From contig NZ_AP018712.1 in NCBI RefSeq assembly GCF_014701195.1, positions 948,501 to 1,012,500 on the forward strand: a DNA stretch of 64,000 nt. The letters run 5' to 3'. The position numbers and the translations under genes were made by a program. Below the pieces are notes generated by a model that worked only from the letters and a program-made list of their open reading frames with translations, did no database searches and had not been told where the DNA came from. Positions 36,358 to 44,065 of the stretch are shown here, in pieces. Within the stretch, counting starts at the first letter, position 1, and every line of letters begins with the position of its first letter. This stretch comes from Tepiditoga spiralis. GTDB lineage: Bacteria; Thermotogota; Thermotogae; Petrotogales; Petrotogaceae.

Positions 36358-37748
36358 GAGTGGCATTTTTAAACCCACAAGGAAATTTTGATGAAAAAGA
36401 TTCTCATTTAACAGAACATTCGGATTTTGGTGGACAATTAATTTATGTAAAAGAAGTGGCAATGGCTTTATCAAAGATGGGAATTGATGTTGATATAATA
36501 ACAAGAAAGATTGAAGATGAAGAATGGCCTGAATTTTCTAAATCTATTGATAGATATGAAGGATATAATAAATTAAGAATTATAAGATTGCCTTTTGGTG
36601 GAAAAAAGTTTTTAAATAAGGAACAGCTTTGGGATTATATTCCACAATATGTAGATGAAATAATAAAATTTTATGGAAATAAAATGCCAGATTTTTTTAC
36701 AGCTCATTATGGTGATGGTGGATATGCTGGTGTATTATTAAAACAAAAAACAGGAATAAATTTTTCTTTCACTGGACATTCACTTGGAGCTCAAAAATTA
36801 GAAAAATTGGGTATGAATATGAAAAATTTTGAAACTATGGATAAAAAATATCATTTTTCAAAAAGAATTTCTGCTGAAAGATATAGTATGAAATATGCTT
36901 CTAAAATAATTACTTCAACAAATCAAGAAAGATCTGAACAGTATTCACATTATTTATATAGAGATAGTATAAATGTGGAAGATAAAAAGTTTAAAATAAT
37001 TCCTCCGGGAGTAAATTTAAAAATTTTTAATACTGAATTAGAAAGTTTAAATTTAAAATTAAAGGATAAAAAACCTCATATAATTCTTTCAAGCAGATTA
37101 GATGAAAAGAAAAATCATTTAAATGTTGTAAAGGCTTATGCGAGTTCAAAAAAATTGCAAGATCTTTCTAATTTATCAATTTTTTTAAGAAATATAGAAA
37201 ATCCATATGATTTAAAAAATATTTCAGAAAAGGAGAGAAATATTCTTGAACCAATTATAAGTATAATTAGGGAAAATAATATAGAAGATAAAGTTTTTTT
37301 CTTTGATCTTAAATCTCAAAAAGATTTAGCTGGAGCTTATAGATACTTTGCACAATTGAATTCTGTTTTTTCTTTAACAGCATTTTATGAACCATTTGGG
37401 TTGGCTCCAATAGAAGCCGCAGCTTGTGGTTTAGCTATTGTTGCAACTAAAAATGGTGGGCCTTCAGAAATATTTGAAGATGGTTCAGGTGTTTTAGTTG
37501 ATCCGTTTGATGTTGAAGATATTAAAATAGGTTTATTAAATGGTATAAAAAATGCAGAAAAATATAAAGAACTTGGTAGAAAGAGAGTATTAGAAAATTA
37601 TACGTGGGAGAAAACAGCAAAAAATTATCTTATAGCTATTGAAGAAGGCATGAAAGAAAATATAAATATAAATGATCAACTTGAGCTTAATTCATATAGT
37701 TTAATAAAAAGTTTTTTAAAATTAAAAATGGAGGAAAATAATGAATAA
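36354..37748 (+). CDS. Sucrose-phosphate synthase-like glycosyltransferase (GT4)
   Basis: The 464-residue enzyme matches the glycosyltransferase domain of sucrose-phosphate synthase. It has an N-terminal glycine-rich loop (EHSDFGGQLIYVKEVAMAL), FTGHSLGAQKLEKLG near residue 138, SSRLDEKKNHLNVVKAY near 243 and the donor-binding block EPFGLAPIEAAACG near 346. It would join UDP- or ADP-glucose to fructose 6-phosphate or a related acceptor. No sucrose-phosphate phosphatase domain is present or adjacent. It is translationally coupled to the kinase before (four-base overlap) and the GH13 gene after (eight-base overlap). Confidence 0.87.
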   Translation: MRVAFLNPQGNFDEKDSHLTEHSDFGGQLIYVKEVAMALSKMGIDVDIITRKIEDEEWPEFSKSIDRYEGYNKLRIIRLPFGGKKFLNKEQLWDYIPQYVDEIIKFYGNKMPDFFTAHYGDGGYAGVLLKQKTGINFSFTGHSLGAQKLEKLGMNMKNFETMDKKYHFSKRISAERYSMKYASKIITSTNQERSEQYSHYLYRDSINVEDKKFKIIPPGVNLKIFNTELESLNLKLKDKKPHIILSSRLDEKKNHLNVVKAYASSKKLQDLSNLSIFLRNIENPYDLKNISEKERNILEPIISIIRENNIEDKVFFFDLKSQKDLAGAYRYFAQLNSVFSLTAFYEPFGLAPIEAAACGLAIVATKNGGPSEIFEDGSGVLVDPFDVEDIKIGLLNGIKNAEKYKELGRKRVLENYTWEKTAKNYLIAIEEGMKENININDQLELNSYSLIKSFLKLKMEENNE

Positions 37749-39282
37749 GATAAAAGACCTTTGGAAAGGTATTTATCAGAGTATAGATGGATTTGATGAA
37801 TTAGAAAATTTTCTTAATAATGAAAAAAAGAAAAAAATAAAACCAATAATTTGGGATGAAAACTTAGTCATGTACTCATTATATGTTGATTTATTTTCAA
37901 AAGATTTTAATGGAATGATAGAAAAATTAAATTATTTTGAAGAACTTGGAATAAATGTTCTTTGGATATTACCTATTTTAAGTTCTCCCATGAATGATCA
38001 AGGGTTTGATATATCTGATTTTAAATATATTAGAAAAGATTTAGGAGGAAATGAATCTTTTATAGAATTTATAAAAAAAGCTCACGAGAAAAATATAAAG
38101 ATTATTTTTGATGTAGCAATAAATCATACTTCTATAGAACATTATTGGTTTAAAGAAGCAAGAAAATCAAAAACTTCAAAATACAGAAATTATTATATCT
38201 GGAATTCTAATACAAACAAGTATACCAAAGCAAGATTGTTATTTGAAGGTATGGAAAGTAGTAATTGGACTTATAATGAGAATACAAAAGATTATTATTT
38301 TCATAGATTTTATAAGTTTCAACCAGATTTAAATTATAAAAATCCTAAAGTTTTAATAGAAATGATAAAAAATTTAATGTATTGGAGAGAAAAAGGTGTT
38401 GATGGATTTAGAATGGATGCGGCACCATTTTTATGGAAAGAAGAAGGAACTTTATGTGAAAACCTTCCTCAAACTCATGAAATTTTAAAAATATTTAGAA
38501 GATCATTTGATTATGTAACTGAAGGGACAAAATTTATAGCTGAAGCAAACCTTGAACCTAAAAGTGTTATAGAATACTTTGGGGATGGTGATGAATGTAA
38601 TATGGCTTATAATTTTCCATTAATGCCAAAATTTTATTTAGCTATAAAAGAGTCAAATGGAAATTATATAATTGATTCTTTAAAAGAACTTCCAAATATA
38701 CCTAAAGGTTGTAAATGGCTGAATTTTTTAAGGTGTCATGATGAATTAACTCTTGAATTTTCTTCGGAGTTAGAAAGGAAAAAAATGAATAAGTATTTTT
38801 TAAAAGAAGATCTTTGGAAGTTTAGAAAGGGTTTGGGTATTGCAGGAAGAATATATAATATGTTTGATGGAGATGTAAAAAAAATACTACTTATTCATTC
38901 ATTAATGTTTTCTATTGATGGAGTTCCTATTATTTATTATGGTGATGAAATAGGTCAAGAAAATGATTTAGATTTTTATAATAAAATGCAAAATAAAACA
39001 GGATATGCGGATGCAAGATACTTGAATAGAGGAATGTTGAATACTGAAAAATTAAATTTATTGAAAGATAAAGAAAGTGATAGTTATAAAATATTTAATG
39101 GAATAAAAAATTTAATAAAATTAAAAAAATATTCAGATGTAGTTTTAAGGTATAATTTTAAAGATGGAGTCTTTATTTCAGAAATGAATAATATTATATC
39201 ATACAATAATCTTACAAATAAAAAGGTTAGTATAAATGGTATTAAACTTAATGAATATGAGTATAGATGGATAAAAAAATAA
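37741..39282 (+). CDS. GH13 alpha-amylase family enzyme (sucrose/trehalose-active type)
   Basis: The 513-residue enzyme has the GH13 barrel: DVAINHTS near 123 (region I), GFRMDAAPF near 222 with the nucleophile Asp, IAEANLEP near 266 with the acid Glu, and LRCHDELTLEF near 329 with the third Asp. HDELTLE resembles trehalose synthase, while the N-terminal 40 residues before the barrel resemble amylosucrase-type proteins. The coupled SPS-like and kinase genes suggest action on sucrose or a glucosyl compound. Exact specificity (hydrolase, isomerase or glucosyltransferase) cannot be read from the sequence. It is the last gene of the operon. Confidence 0.85.
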   Translation: MNKIKDLWKGIYQSIDGFDELENFLNNEKKKKIKPIIWDENLVMYSLYVDLFSKDFNGMIEKLNYFEELGINVLWILPILSSPMNDQGFDISDFKYIRKDLGGNESFIEFIKKAHEKNIKIIFDVAINHTSIEHYWFKEARKSKTSKYRNYYIWNSNTNKYTKARLLFEGMESSNWTYNENTKDYYFHRFYKFQPDLNYKNPKVLIEMIKNLMYWREKGVDGFRMDAAPFLWKEEGTLCENLPQTHEILKIFRRSFDYVTEGTKFIAEANLEPKSVIEYFGDGDECNMAYNFPLMPKFYLAIKESNGNYIIDSLKELPNIPKGCKWLNFLRCHDELTLEFSSELERKKMNKYFLKEDLWKFRKGLGIAGRIYNMFDGDVKKILLIHSLMFSIDGVPIIYYGDEIGQENDLDFYNKMQNKTGYADARYLNRGMLNTEKLNLLKDKESDSYKIFNGIKNLIKLKKYSDVVLRYNFKDGVFISEMNNIISYNNLTNKKVSINGIKLNEYEYRWIKK

Positions 39283-39373
39283 TAAAAAAAACAATAATTT
39301 TGAAATGTACCCGAAGTAAGTATTGGGTAAAAAAGAGGAAAAAGAGAAAAACAAAAAAATAAGAATGTAAAAA

Positions 39374-39405
39374 ATGATTCCTGTATTAACAGGAGTCATT
39401 TTTTT
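39374..39405 (+). terminator. Intrinsic terminator after the GH13 gene
   Basis: ATGATTCCTGT and ACAGGAGTCAT pair with one wobble around ATTA and are followed by T7. The 90 bases between the stop codon and this hairpin contain no recognisable feature. Confidence 0.8.
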
Positions 39406-39695
39406 AAATCACATTAAGGTTTAAAATAAATGTAAAAAATTCAAACTTTTGAAATTGATATTGTGTTAATAATAAAAAGTTAAAACGAAATGTTTATAAA
39501 AAATAAATATTTAATATAATTTCACAAACTTTTATAATGAAAATAATTAATAATAACATTAGAAAAAATATAAAGATTAAATTCACAAATATTATTAGTT
39601 AATATGAAATTAATAACATAAAAATGTAAAAGCAATGATATAAAATAAACAAATTATATTTCAGTTTAGTAAAAATGTTTGTTATTTTATAAAAA

Positions 39696-39733
39696 TAGTT
39701 GATTTTTTTTTTTTTTTTTTTTTTTGATATAAT
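39696..39733 (+). promoter_or_regulatory. T-tract promoter, copy 2 (T23)
   Basis: TAGTTGA, then 23 T residues (39703-39725), then GATATAAT. The extended -10 TGATATAAT (39725-39733) is the same as in copy 1. The possible -35 TTGATT would be 23 bases from TATAAT. The precursor start codon is 114 bases downstream. Confidence 0.6.
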
Positions 39734-39805
39734 TTTTATGTAAAAAAAGAAAAATGATTATTGAATTTATTGAATTAAAACGAATAAAAATTATAATATT
39801 GAAAT

Positions 39806-39821
39806 ATTTGTGTGCACAAAT
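39806..39821. promoter_or_regulatory. Leader palindrome, copy 2
   Basis: ATTTGTG-TG-CACAAAT lies 26 bases before the precursor start. The arms match copy 1 but with a two-base spacer. Confidence 0.35.
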
Positions 39822-39846
39822 ATAAATTGAAAAAGGAGGAGTTTGA

Positions 39847-40071
39847 ATGTTTAAATTAGTAGGGACATTAGGAATTCCAAATTCTGTAGCAGGGCTTGTT
39901 GTTGGTATAATTTCTGGTGCAAGCTGGACATTTTTAATAATAAGTCTTGTAGCAGGACTTCTTGCAGGAGGAATAGGTGCTATTGCTACTGAAGGTGGAA
40001 TGTCTGCATTTATTAATACTGTAAAAAATATAATTATGAGTAAAGGAAAAGCTGCTGCAATATCTTGGTAA
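39847..40071 (+). CDS. Circular bacteriocin precursor, AS-48 / leucocyclicin-like
   Basis: The 74-residue peptide starts after AGGAGG. A leader of three residues (MFK) followed by a mature part LVGTLGIPNSVAG ... IIMSKGKAAAISW is predicted. Circular bacteriocins of this class start the mature chain with Leu/Val/Met near a short GI motif, are very hydrophobic, end in a Lys-rich helix and an aromatic residue, and are head-to-tail joined. The GIP-x-x-VAG opening recalls AS-48, and the GKAAAIxW end recalls leucocyclicin/lactocyclicin. The mature ring would be 71 residues with Leu1 joined to Trp71. Downstream genes match those of circular-bacteriocin clusters in type and order. Leader length and circularisation are inferred. 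Confidence 0.85.
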   Translation: MFKLVGTLGIPNSVAGLVVGIISGASWTFLIISLVAGLLAGGIGAIATEGGMSAFINTVKNIIMSKGKAAAISW

Positions 40072-40078
40072 TAAAATC

Positions 40079-40108
40079 CCCCATAATATTTATTTAAATA
40101 TTATGGGG
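40079..40108 (+). other. Intergenic hairpin after the precursor gene, copy 2
   Basis: A 14-bp stem (CCCCATAATATTTA / TAAATATTATGGGG) with a two-base loop and no T run separates the precursor from the maturation genes. It could protect the short precursor mRNA and lower expression of the downstream genes. Confidence 0.6.
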
Positions 40109-40125
40109 ATTTAAGGAGATTTTTT

Positions 40126-41898
40126 ATGAATTTAGTAGAATTATTATTAATAAGATTAAAAAATAGAGTAAAAATACAATTTGTAAAAACATCTAAAATA
40201 TTTAAGTTATTAGCAAAAAAAGGTTCTTTTTTTGCTTTTTTTATGATAATTTTATTTAAAATAATAATTTCAATATCTATGTCTTTATTTTTATATAAAA
40301 CTTTTTATTATGAAACTCATAAAGTATATTGGACTTCATTCATTTTTTTAGGTTTATATTTTAATGCTATAGTATATGGAATGGTATCTTATAAAAGAAC
40401 ATATTTTCCTATAGATATATCTATTTTAAAAAGTTCACCATTGGAAGATAGAAACATTTATTTGTTTGTTTTAATAGAAGAATATGTTTGGCATTGTTTA
40501 AATTCAATAGAATTTTATTTGTCATCTTTTCTTTTTTTACTTTTTATTAATTTGCACCATTTATTATTTTTTACATATATTTTTATTTTAGGTTTATCAA
40601 GTTCTTTTTTTATTTTTGTTTTTTTTAATATTTTATATGGTAACTATAAAATTTCTCTTATAAAAAATCCAATAGGAATTTTTAGATTTATTTTATATGG
40701 TATAAATTCAGTTTTATTTTTTGAATTTGGTGTAATTTTAACAAAATTCATATATGTACCTACAATGCTATATAAAAAAATTTTATTTCCGAACAATAAG
40801 TTAAGTTTATCAGATAATACTCTTAAAATTCTTGAAAATTCTTTAATAAATGATTGGCTTAATCCAATTAAAGAATACTTTTTTTATTTATTTAATTCAA
40901 CAATTGACATAAGTAAAGAATTCTACAATTTTATTTCATTGAGATATTTAATTTTTTTGATATTTGGAATAATATTGTTTTTTATGATAAAAATTTTTTC
41001 ACCAAAATATAATAAAAATATTTTTATAAAGTCTGTAGAAATAAATAAAAAAGATTTTTTATTTATTTATGTATTAACATTAAAAAAAGTGAATTCAGTT
41101 TTTAATAATAAAAATTTTTTGGTTGAAAAAGAGTTAAATATAATAAAAAATAGTCGATGGCTTGTATCTCCTTCATTTTACTCTAAAATTATTGCAAATT
41201 ATGACTTTTATTTTATGACAGGGGTTATTATAACAAATTTCAAATATATAAATAGTATTGGATATATTATAAGCTTAATATTATTGTTCAATGTATTACT
41301 GATTTTTAATCAAGTAACCGAATTAAGACGTGACCATTTGTTTATTTATACACTTTCATCAGAGAAAAGAAATATAAATTTAGTAAAACTTTCTGGTAAT
41401 TCAATTGATATTGTTTATAAATCAAAATTAAATTTAATGAGATTAAACTTATTAGTTCCATCAATAATTACCTTTTTTATAAGTTTATACTTAACTATAG
41501 AAAAAATAAATTTTATGAATTATAATTTTTATTTATGTATTATTACTTCAATATTTACTTTAGTTTATATGATTTGGTTTGCTCCAATATCTGTACTATA
41601 TATAGAACCGATGTTTTCAAGATTTGATTATAAAAATACAGAAGAGCTTATAGATAAAAGAATTGAAGAAAATATTTATGAAAAGATATTAAAAATCCCA
41701 AGATTAATTTTATTCACTCCAGTTTTATTAATTCTATATTTCAATGTGTTTTTTAATTATCTTGATAAAATTAAAAATTTTTTTCCATTTATTTTTTTAA
41801 TTTATTTTGTTATAATAAGTGTAACCTTCAATTATTTTTTTAATTATATAAAAGAAAAAGGTATAAAAAAGGTAGATGGTGAAAATATTTATGTTTAA
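40126..41898 (+). CDS. Large multi-pass membrane protein of the bacteriocin cluster (As-48B-like by position)
   Basis: The 590-residue protein has about ten to twelve hydrophobic segments, a basic N-terminus (LLIRLKNRVKIQFVKTSKIF) and a charged soluble region near 335-385. Circular-bacteriocin clusters carry a large membrane protein of this size directly after the precursor gene (As-48B, CirB and relatives), thought to take part in maturation or export. I recognise no catalytic motif. The start is set by AAGGAGATTTTTT. The end overlaps the likely start of the SpoIIM-like gene by eight bases. In copy 1 only its first 29 codons remain. Confidence 0.7.
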   Translation: MNLVELLLIRLKNRVKIQFVKTSKIFKLLAKKGSFFAFFMIILFKIIISISMSLFLYKTFYYETHKVYWTSFIFLGLYFNAIVYGMVSYKRTYFPIDISILKSSPLEDRNIYLFVLIEEYVWHCLNSIEFYLSSFLFLLFINLHHLLFFTYIFILGLSSSFFIFVFFNILYGNYKISLIKNPIGIFRFILYGINSVLFFEFGVILTKFIYVPTMLYKKILFPNNKLSLSDNTLKILENSLINDWLNPIKEYFFYLFNSTIDISKEFYNFISLRYLIFLIFGIILFFMIKIFSPKYNKNIFIKSVEINKKDFLFIYVLTLKKVNSVFNNKNFLVEKELNIIKNSRWLVSPSFYSKIIANYDFYFMTGVIITNFKYINSIGYIISLILLFNVLLIFNQVTELRRDHLFIYTLSSEKRNINLVKLSGNSIDIVYKSKLNLMRLNLLVPSIITFFISLYLTIEKINFMNYNFYLCIITSIFTLVYMIWFAPISVLYIEPMFSRFDYKNTEELIDKRIEENIYEKILKIPRLILFTPVLLILYFNVFFNYLDKIKNFFPFIFLIYFVIISVTFNYFFNYIKEKGIKKVDGENIYV

Positions 41899-42406
41899 TA
41901 TTTTTAAAATTTAAAAAAATAAAATAAAAGTTCTTTATCTATGTTTTATTATTTATACTTTAGGTATAATTATAGGATTGTTTTCTAAAATAAATTATAA
42001 TACAAATATTGATCCAAAAAAGCTTTTTATTATGGATGTATTTGTTCATAATATTTTTAATTTGAGTTTAATTTTAATATTTGGATTAATTACTTTTGGA
42101 ATTGTTAGTAGTTTAATGCTTTTAATAAATGGAATATATTTTGGTGTTACCATACATTTTATTTTTTTAAAGTACAGTTTTTCACTTTTATTTAAAGGGA
42201 CTTTTTTTCATTTATTTTTTGAATTGACTGCAATATTCATGACAACAGCTATATCTTTTTCTTTTTGGGATTTTTTTAAAAAAAAAGAAAAAGATAAGAA
42301 AGTTGTGTTATCAGAAATTATTATTGTTTTTTTGATATCAATTTTATTATTATTTATTTCTGCAATAATTGAGTGTAAAATTTCATCAGTTCTAGTGAGG
42401 AGTTGA
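41891..42406 (+). pseudogene. SpoIIM/DUF95-like membrane protein with in-frame TAA at codon 8
   Basis: The readable frame from about 41978 encodes membrane helices typical of stage II sporulation M-like proteins found in circular-bacteriocin clusters (NLSLILIFGLITFGIVSSLM, NGIYFGVTIHFIFL). Reading upstream in frame adds a credible first helix (VLYLCFIIYTLGIIIG) that reaches back to a TAA at 41912. Seven codons before that stop is an ATG (41891, MFNIFKI) with a GGTGA site, overlapping the previous gene as is normal in this operon. The likely original gene therefore carries a nonsense codon. A TTG at 41978 would restart after the first helix. A sequence error, real inactivation or an unusual start are all possible. 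Confidence 0.65.
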
Positions 42407-42411
42407 AAAGT

Positions 42412-43080
42412 GTGTTACCAAAATTAGAAGTTGAAAATTTAAGTTTTTCATATGATAATAAAACTTTTATTTTAAAAAATATAAATTTAAAAGTATATCC
42501 AGGAGAATCAATTTGTATAAAAGGAGTTAATGGATGTGGAAAAACGACATTTCTAAAAATATTATCAGGATTAATAAATACAAAAAATATTATTAAATTC
42601 AATGGAAAAGAAATAAAAAATTTCAAAACATATAAAAAGAAAATTTCTTACATTCCAGATAAACCGTACTTATATGAAGAACTCACTGGAAAAGAAAATA
42701 TAAATATGATAATGCATTTATGGAATGAAAACAAAAAAGAATATTTAAAAAAAATTTCTTTTTTATCAAATATGTTTGAAATACAAAAAGATTTGAATAC
42801 TATAGTAAAAAATTATTCTTTAGGTATGAAAAGTAAATTATACTTAATTGCGATGCTTGCTAGAAATACAGAATTGATGCTTTTAGATGAACCTTTAACT
42901 ACATTAGATATTAAAAGTAGAAAAAATATAGAAAATATTCTCTATAATAAGAAAAAGGAAGGTATGAGTATTATTTTTGTTTCACATATGAAAGAAATAC
43001 AAAAAAATTTTTCTGATAGATTCTTTTATTTTGAAAATAAAATTTTGAGGGAGGAAAAAGAAAATGTTGAACTTTTTTAA
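42412..43080 (+). CDS. ABC transporter ATP-binding protein of the bacteriocin cluster
   Basis: The GTG at 42412, nine bases after GAGGAG, is preferred over a TTG at 42403 that touches the ribosome site. The product of about 222 residues has Walker A GVNGCGKTTFLKIL near 36, the signature NYSLGMKSKLYLIA near 135 (LGMKS in place of LSGGQ), Walker B LMLLDEPLTTLD near 155 and the switch histidine in IFVSHMKE. It resembles As-48D and related ATPases that work with the SpoIIM-like and large membrane proteins in production and immunity. It overlaps the 72-residue gene by 17 bases. Copy 1 keeps only its last 40 or so codons. Confidence 0.9.
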   Translation: MLPKLEVENLSFSYDNKTFILKNINLKVYPGESICIKGVNGCGKTTFLKILSGLINTKNIIKFNGKEIKNFKTYKKKISYIPDKPYLYEELTGKENINMIMHLWNENKKEYLKKISFLSNMFEIQKDLNTIVKNYSLGMKSKLYLIAMLARNTELMLLDEPLTTLDIKSRKNIENILYNKKKEGMSIIFVSHMKEIQKNFSDRFFYFENKILREEKENVELF

Positions 43081-43282
43081 AGAAAATAAAAAATATACTA
43101 TTTTCTTTGTTATTTTAACCGTTATTTTTGCAGTGCTTTTTTTCATTATTAAAAATGATATTTATAGATTTTTGTCTTTTATTGTTTATTCTGTTGTTGG
43201 AACACTATCTTTTAAGTTTTTTTCAACAGCCAAAGCTATTAACACTGTTAAAAAGGGGGATATAAATGAAAACAAAAAATGA
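43064..43282 (+). CDS. Small two-helix membrane protein, bacteriocin immunity candidate (copy 2)
   Basis: The 72-residue product has helices at about 12-30 and 35-53, an N-terminal cluster of charges (FKENKKY) and a lysine-rich tail. Size, basic charge and position after the ATPase fit the immunity protein of circular-bacteriocin clusters, which protects the producer membrane. It is coupled by overlap to genes on both sides. Differences from copy 1 are conservative. Confidence 0.65.
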   Translation: MLNFFKENKKYTIFFVILTVIFAVLFFIIKNDIYRFLSFIVYSVVGTLSFKFFSTAKAINTVKKGDINENKK

Positions 43283-43643
43283 TGGTTGTTTAACTTCTTT
43301 TCTTGTGTTTATAATAGTTATTTCTGGTATTGCTCTTCTTATTAATATAATATTTATTAATAATCCATCATTAAATTTATCTGTTTCGCATACATTAGTT
43401 ATGAATAATTTAATTTTAACTTCTCTTCAAATAGTTGCAGCATTATTAATGCTTATGAGCGAAAAGATAGGCGTATATATGTATATATTTATAGGTATTA
43501 CAAATGCAATTATAACTTTTATATTTGGAAAAAATTTAAAAATGACTTTAATATCTATTGCTTTTTTAATGATTCCGTATATCATATTATACTTTTTACT
43601 AAGAAGAAATAAAAAAATGAATAGTGCAAAAAATATTGATTAA
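43266..43643 (+). CDS. Small four-helix membrane protein of the bacteriocin locus (copy 2)
   Basis: The 125-residue protein has four hydrophobic segments and a basic C-terminus. It differs from copy 1 at two residues (SLN for SSN, MSE for MRE). No named family is recognised. It is the last gene of the locus, overlapping the 72-residue gene by 17 bases, which suggests a shared immunity or accessory task. Confidence 0.55.
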   Translation: MKTKNDGCLTSFLVFIIVISGIALLINIIFINNPSLNLSVSHTLVMNNLILTSLQIVAALLMLMSEKIGVYMYIFIGITNAIITFIFGKNLKMTLISIAFLMIPYIILYFLLRRNKKMNSAKNID

Positions 43644-43689
43644 TGAGTAAAATGTTTTTTTTATTAATAAAAAAAGTAATCCAAGAATA

Positions 43690-43870
43690 AAATTGAAAAA
43701 TGGGAAAGGAAGGAAACACACACTCTTTTTAAGTGATAAGATAATACATAGAAAATCCCTTTGAAGAGGAATGTTTAGTATGGTCGGAGAGAAGTTCTTT
43801 TTGTTATATAAATTTTGTTCAAAAAACATCCATTCAACAAATCCTCGTCCCCTCAAAGTGGCATTTTTTA
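43690..43870. other. Unassigned, comparatively GC-rich intergenic block, possible structured RNA or element remnant
   Basis: The 508-base gap 43644-44151 contains a stretch clearly richer in G and C than its surroundings. CCCTTTGAAGAGGA (near 43755) can pair with TCCTC and CCCTCAAAGTGG (near 43840-43862) to close a long hairpin, and a T6 run follows on the plus strand. A 93-codon minus-strand frame crosses it but runs into the previous gene's end and has no coding character. No transposase, CRISPR or known riboswitch pattern was recognised. Confidence 0.35.
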
Positions 43871-44008
43871 ACTTAAACATTATATTATAATATACTCCTC
43901 TTATAGAACTATTGTATTCCTTTTATGAAAAAATTATTGAAAAACTAAAAAATAGAATATATACATTAAATTTTATAATTTTTAATTAAATTATTTGGCT
44001 ACTTGACA

Positions 44009-44038
44009 TGGATCAGTTCATAATGATCCTTGTTTTTT
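44009..44038 (+). terminator. Terminator-like hairpin before the export operon
   Basis: GGATCA and TGATCC form a 6-bp stem with an eight-base loop, followed by TTG and T7. It may end the transcript of the bacteriocin locus or the GC-rich block. Confidence 0.5.
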
Positions 44039-44065
44039 TATGTAACTTTTAAATGAAAATTTTAA

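Larger units (their letters stand above)
39440..43668 (+). repeat. Complete-length copy 2 of the duplicated bacteriocin locus
   Basis: This direct repeat partner of 30190-31616 holds the full gene set: T-tract promoter, precursor peptide, large membrane protein, SpoIIM-like protein, ABC ATPase and two small membrane proteins. Homology begins in AT-rich DNA after the GH13 terminator and ends shortly after the last small gene. The two copies enclose the sugar transporter and sucrose operons. The stretch 39406-39846 holds only the shared upstream region. Confidence 0.9.

Noticed and set aside
39703-39725. T23 run as the tail of an intrinsic terminator
   Set aside because: No stable hairpin precedes it, and TGATATAAT follows at once, as in copy 1; promoter spacing is the better explanation.
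43599-43880. 93-codon minus-strand frame over the GC-richer block
   Set aside because: Its 3' end runs into the conserved 125-residue gene, amino-acid make-up is unconvincing (runs of Phe/Leu), and the only initiator lies in DNA better explained as a structured or remnant element.
44003-44008. TTGACA as a -35 box
   Set aside because: No -10 hexamer lies at 16-18 bases; the following bases form a terminator-like hairpin.
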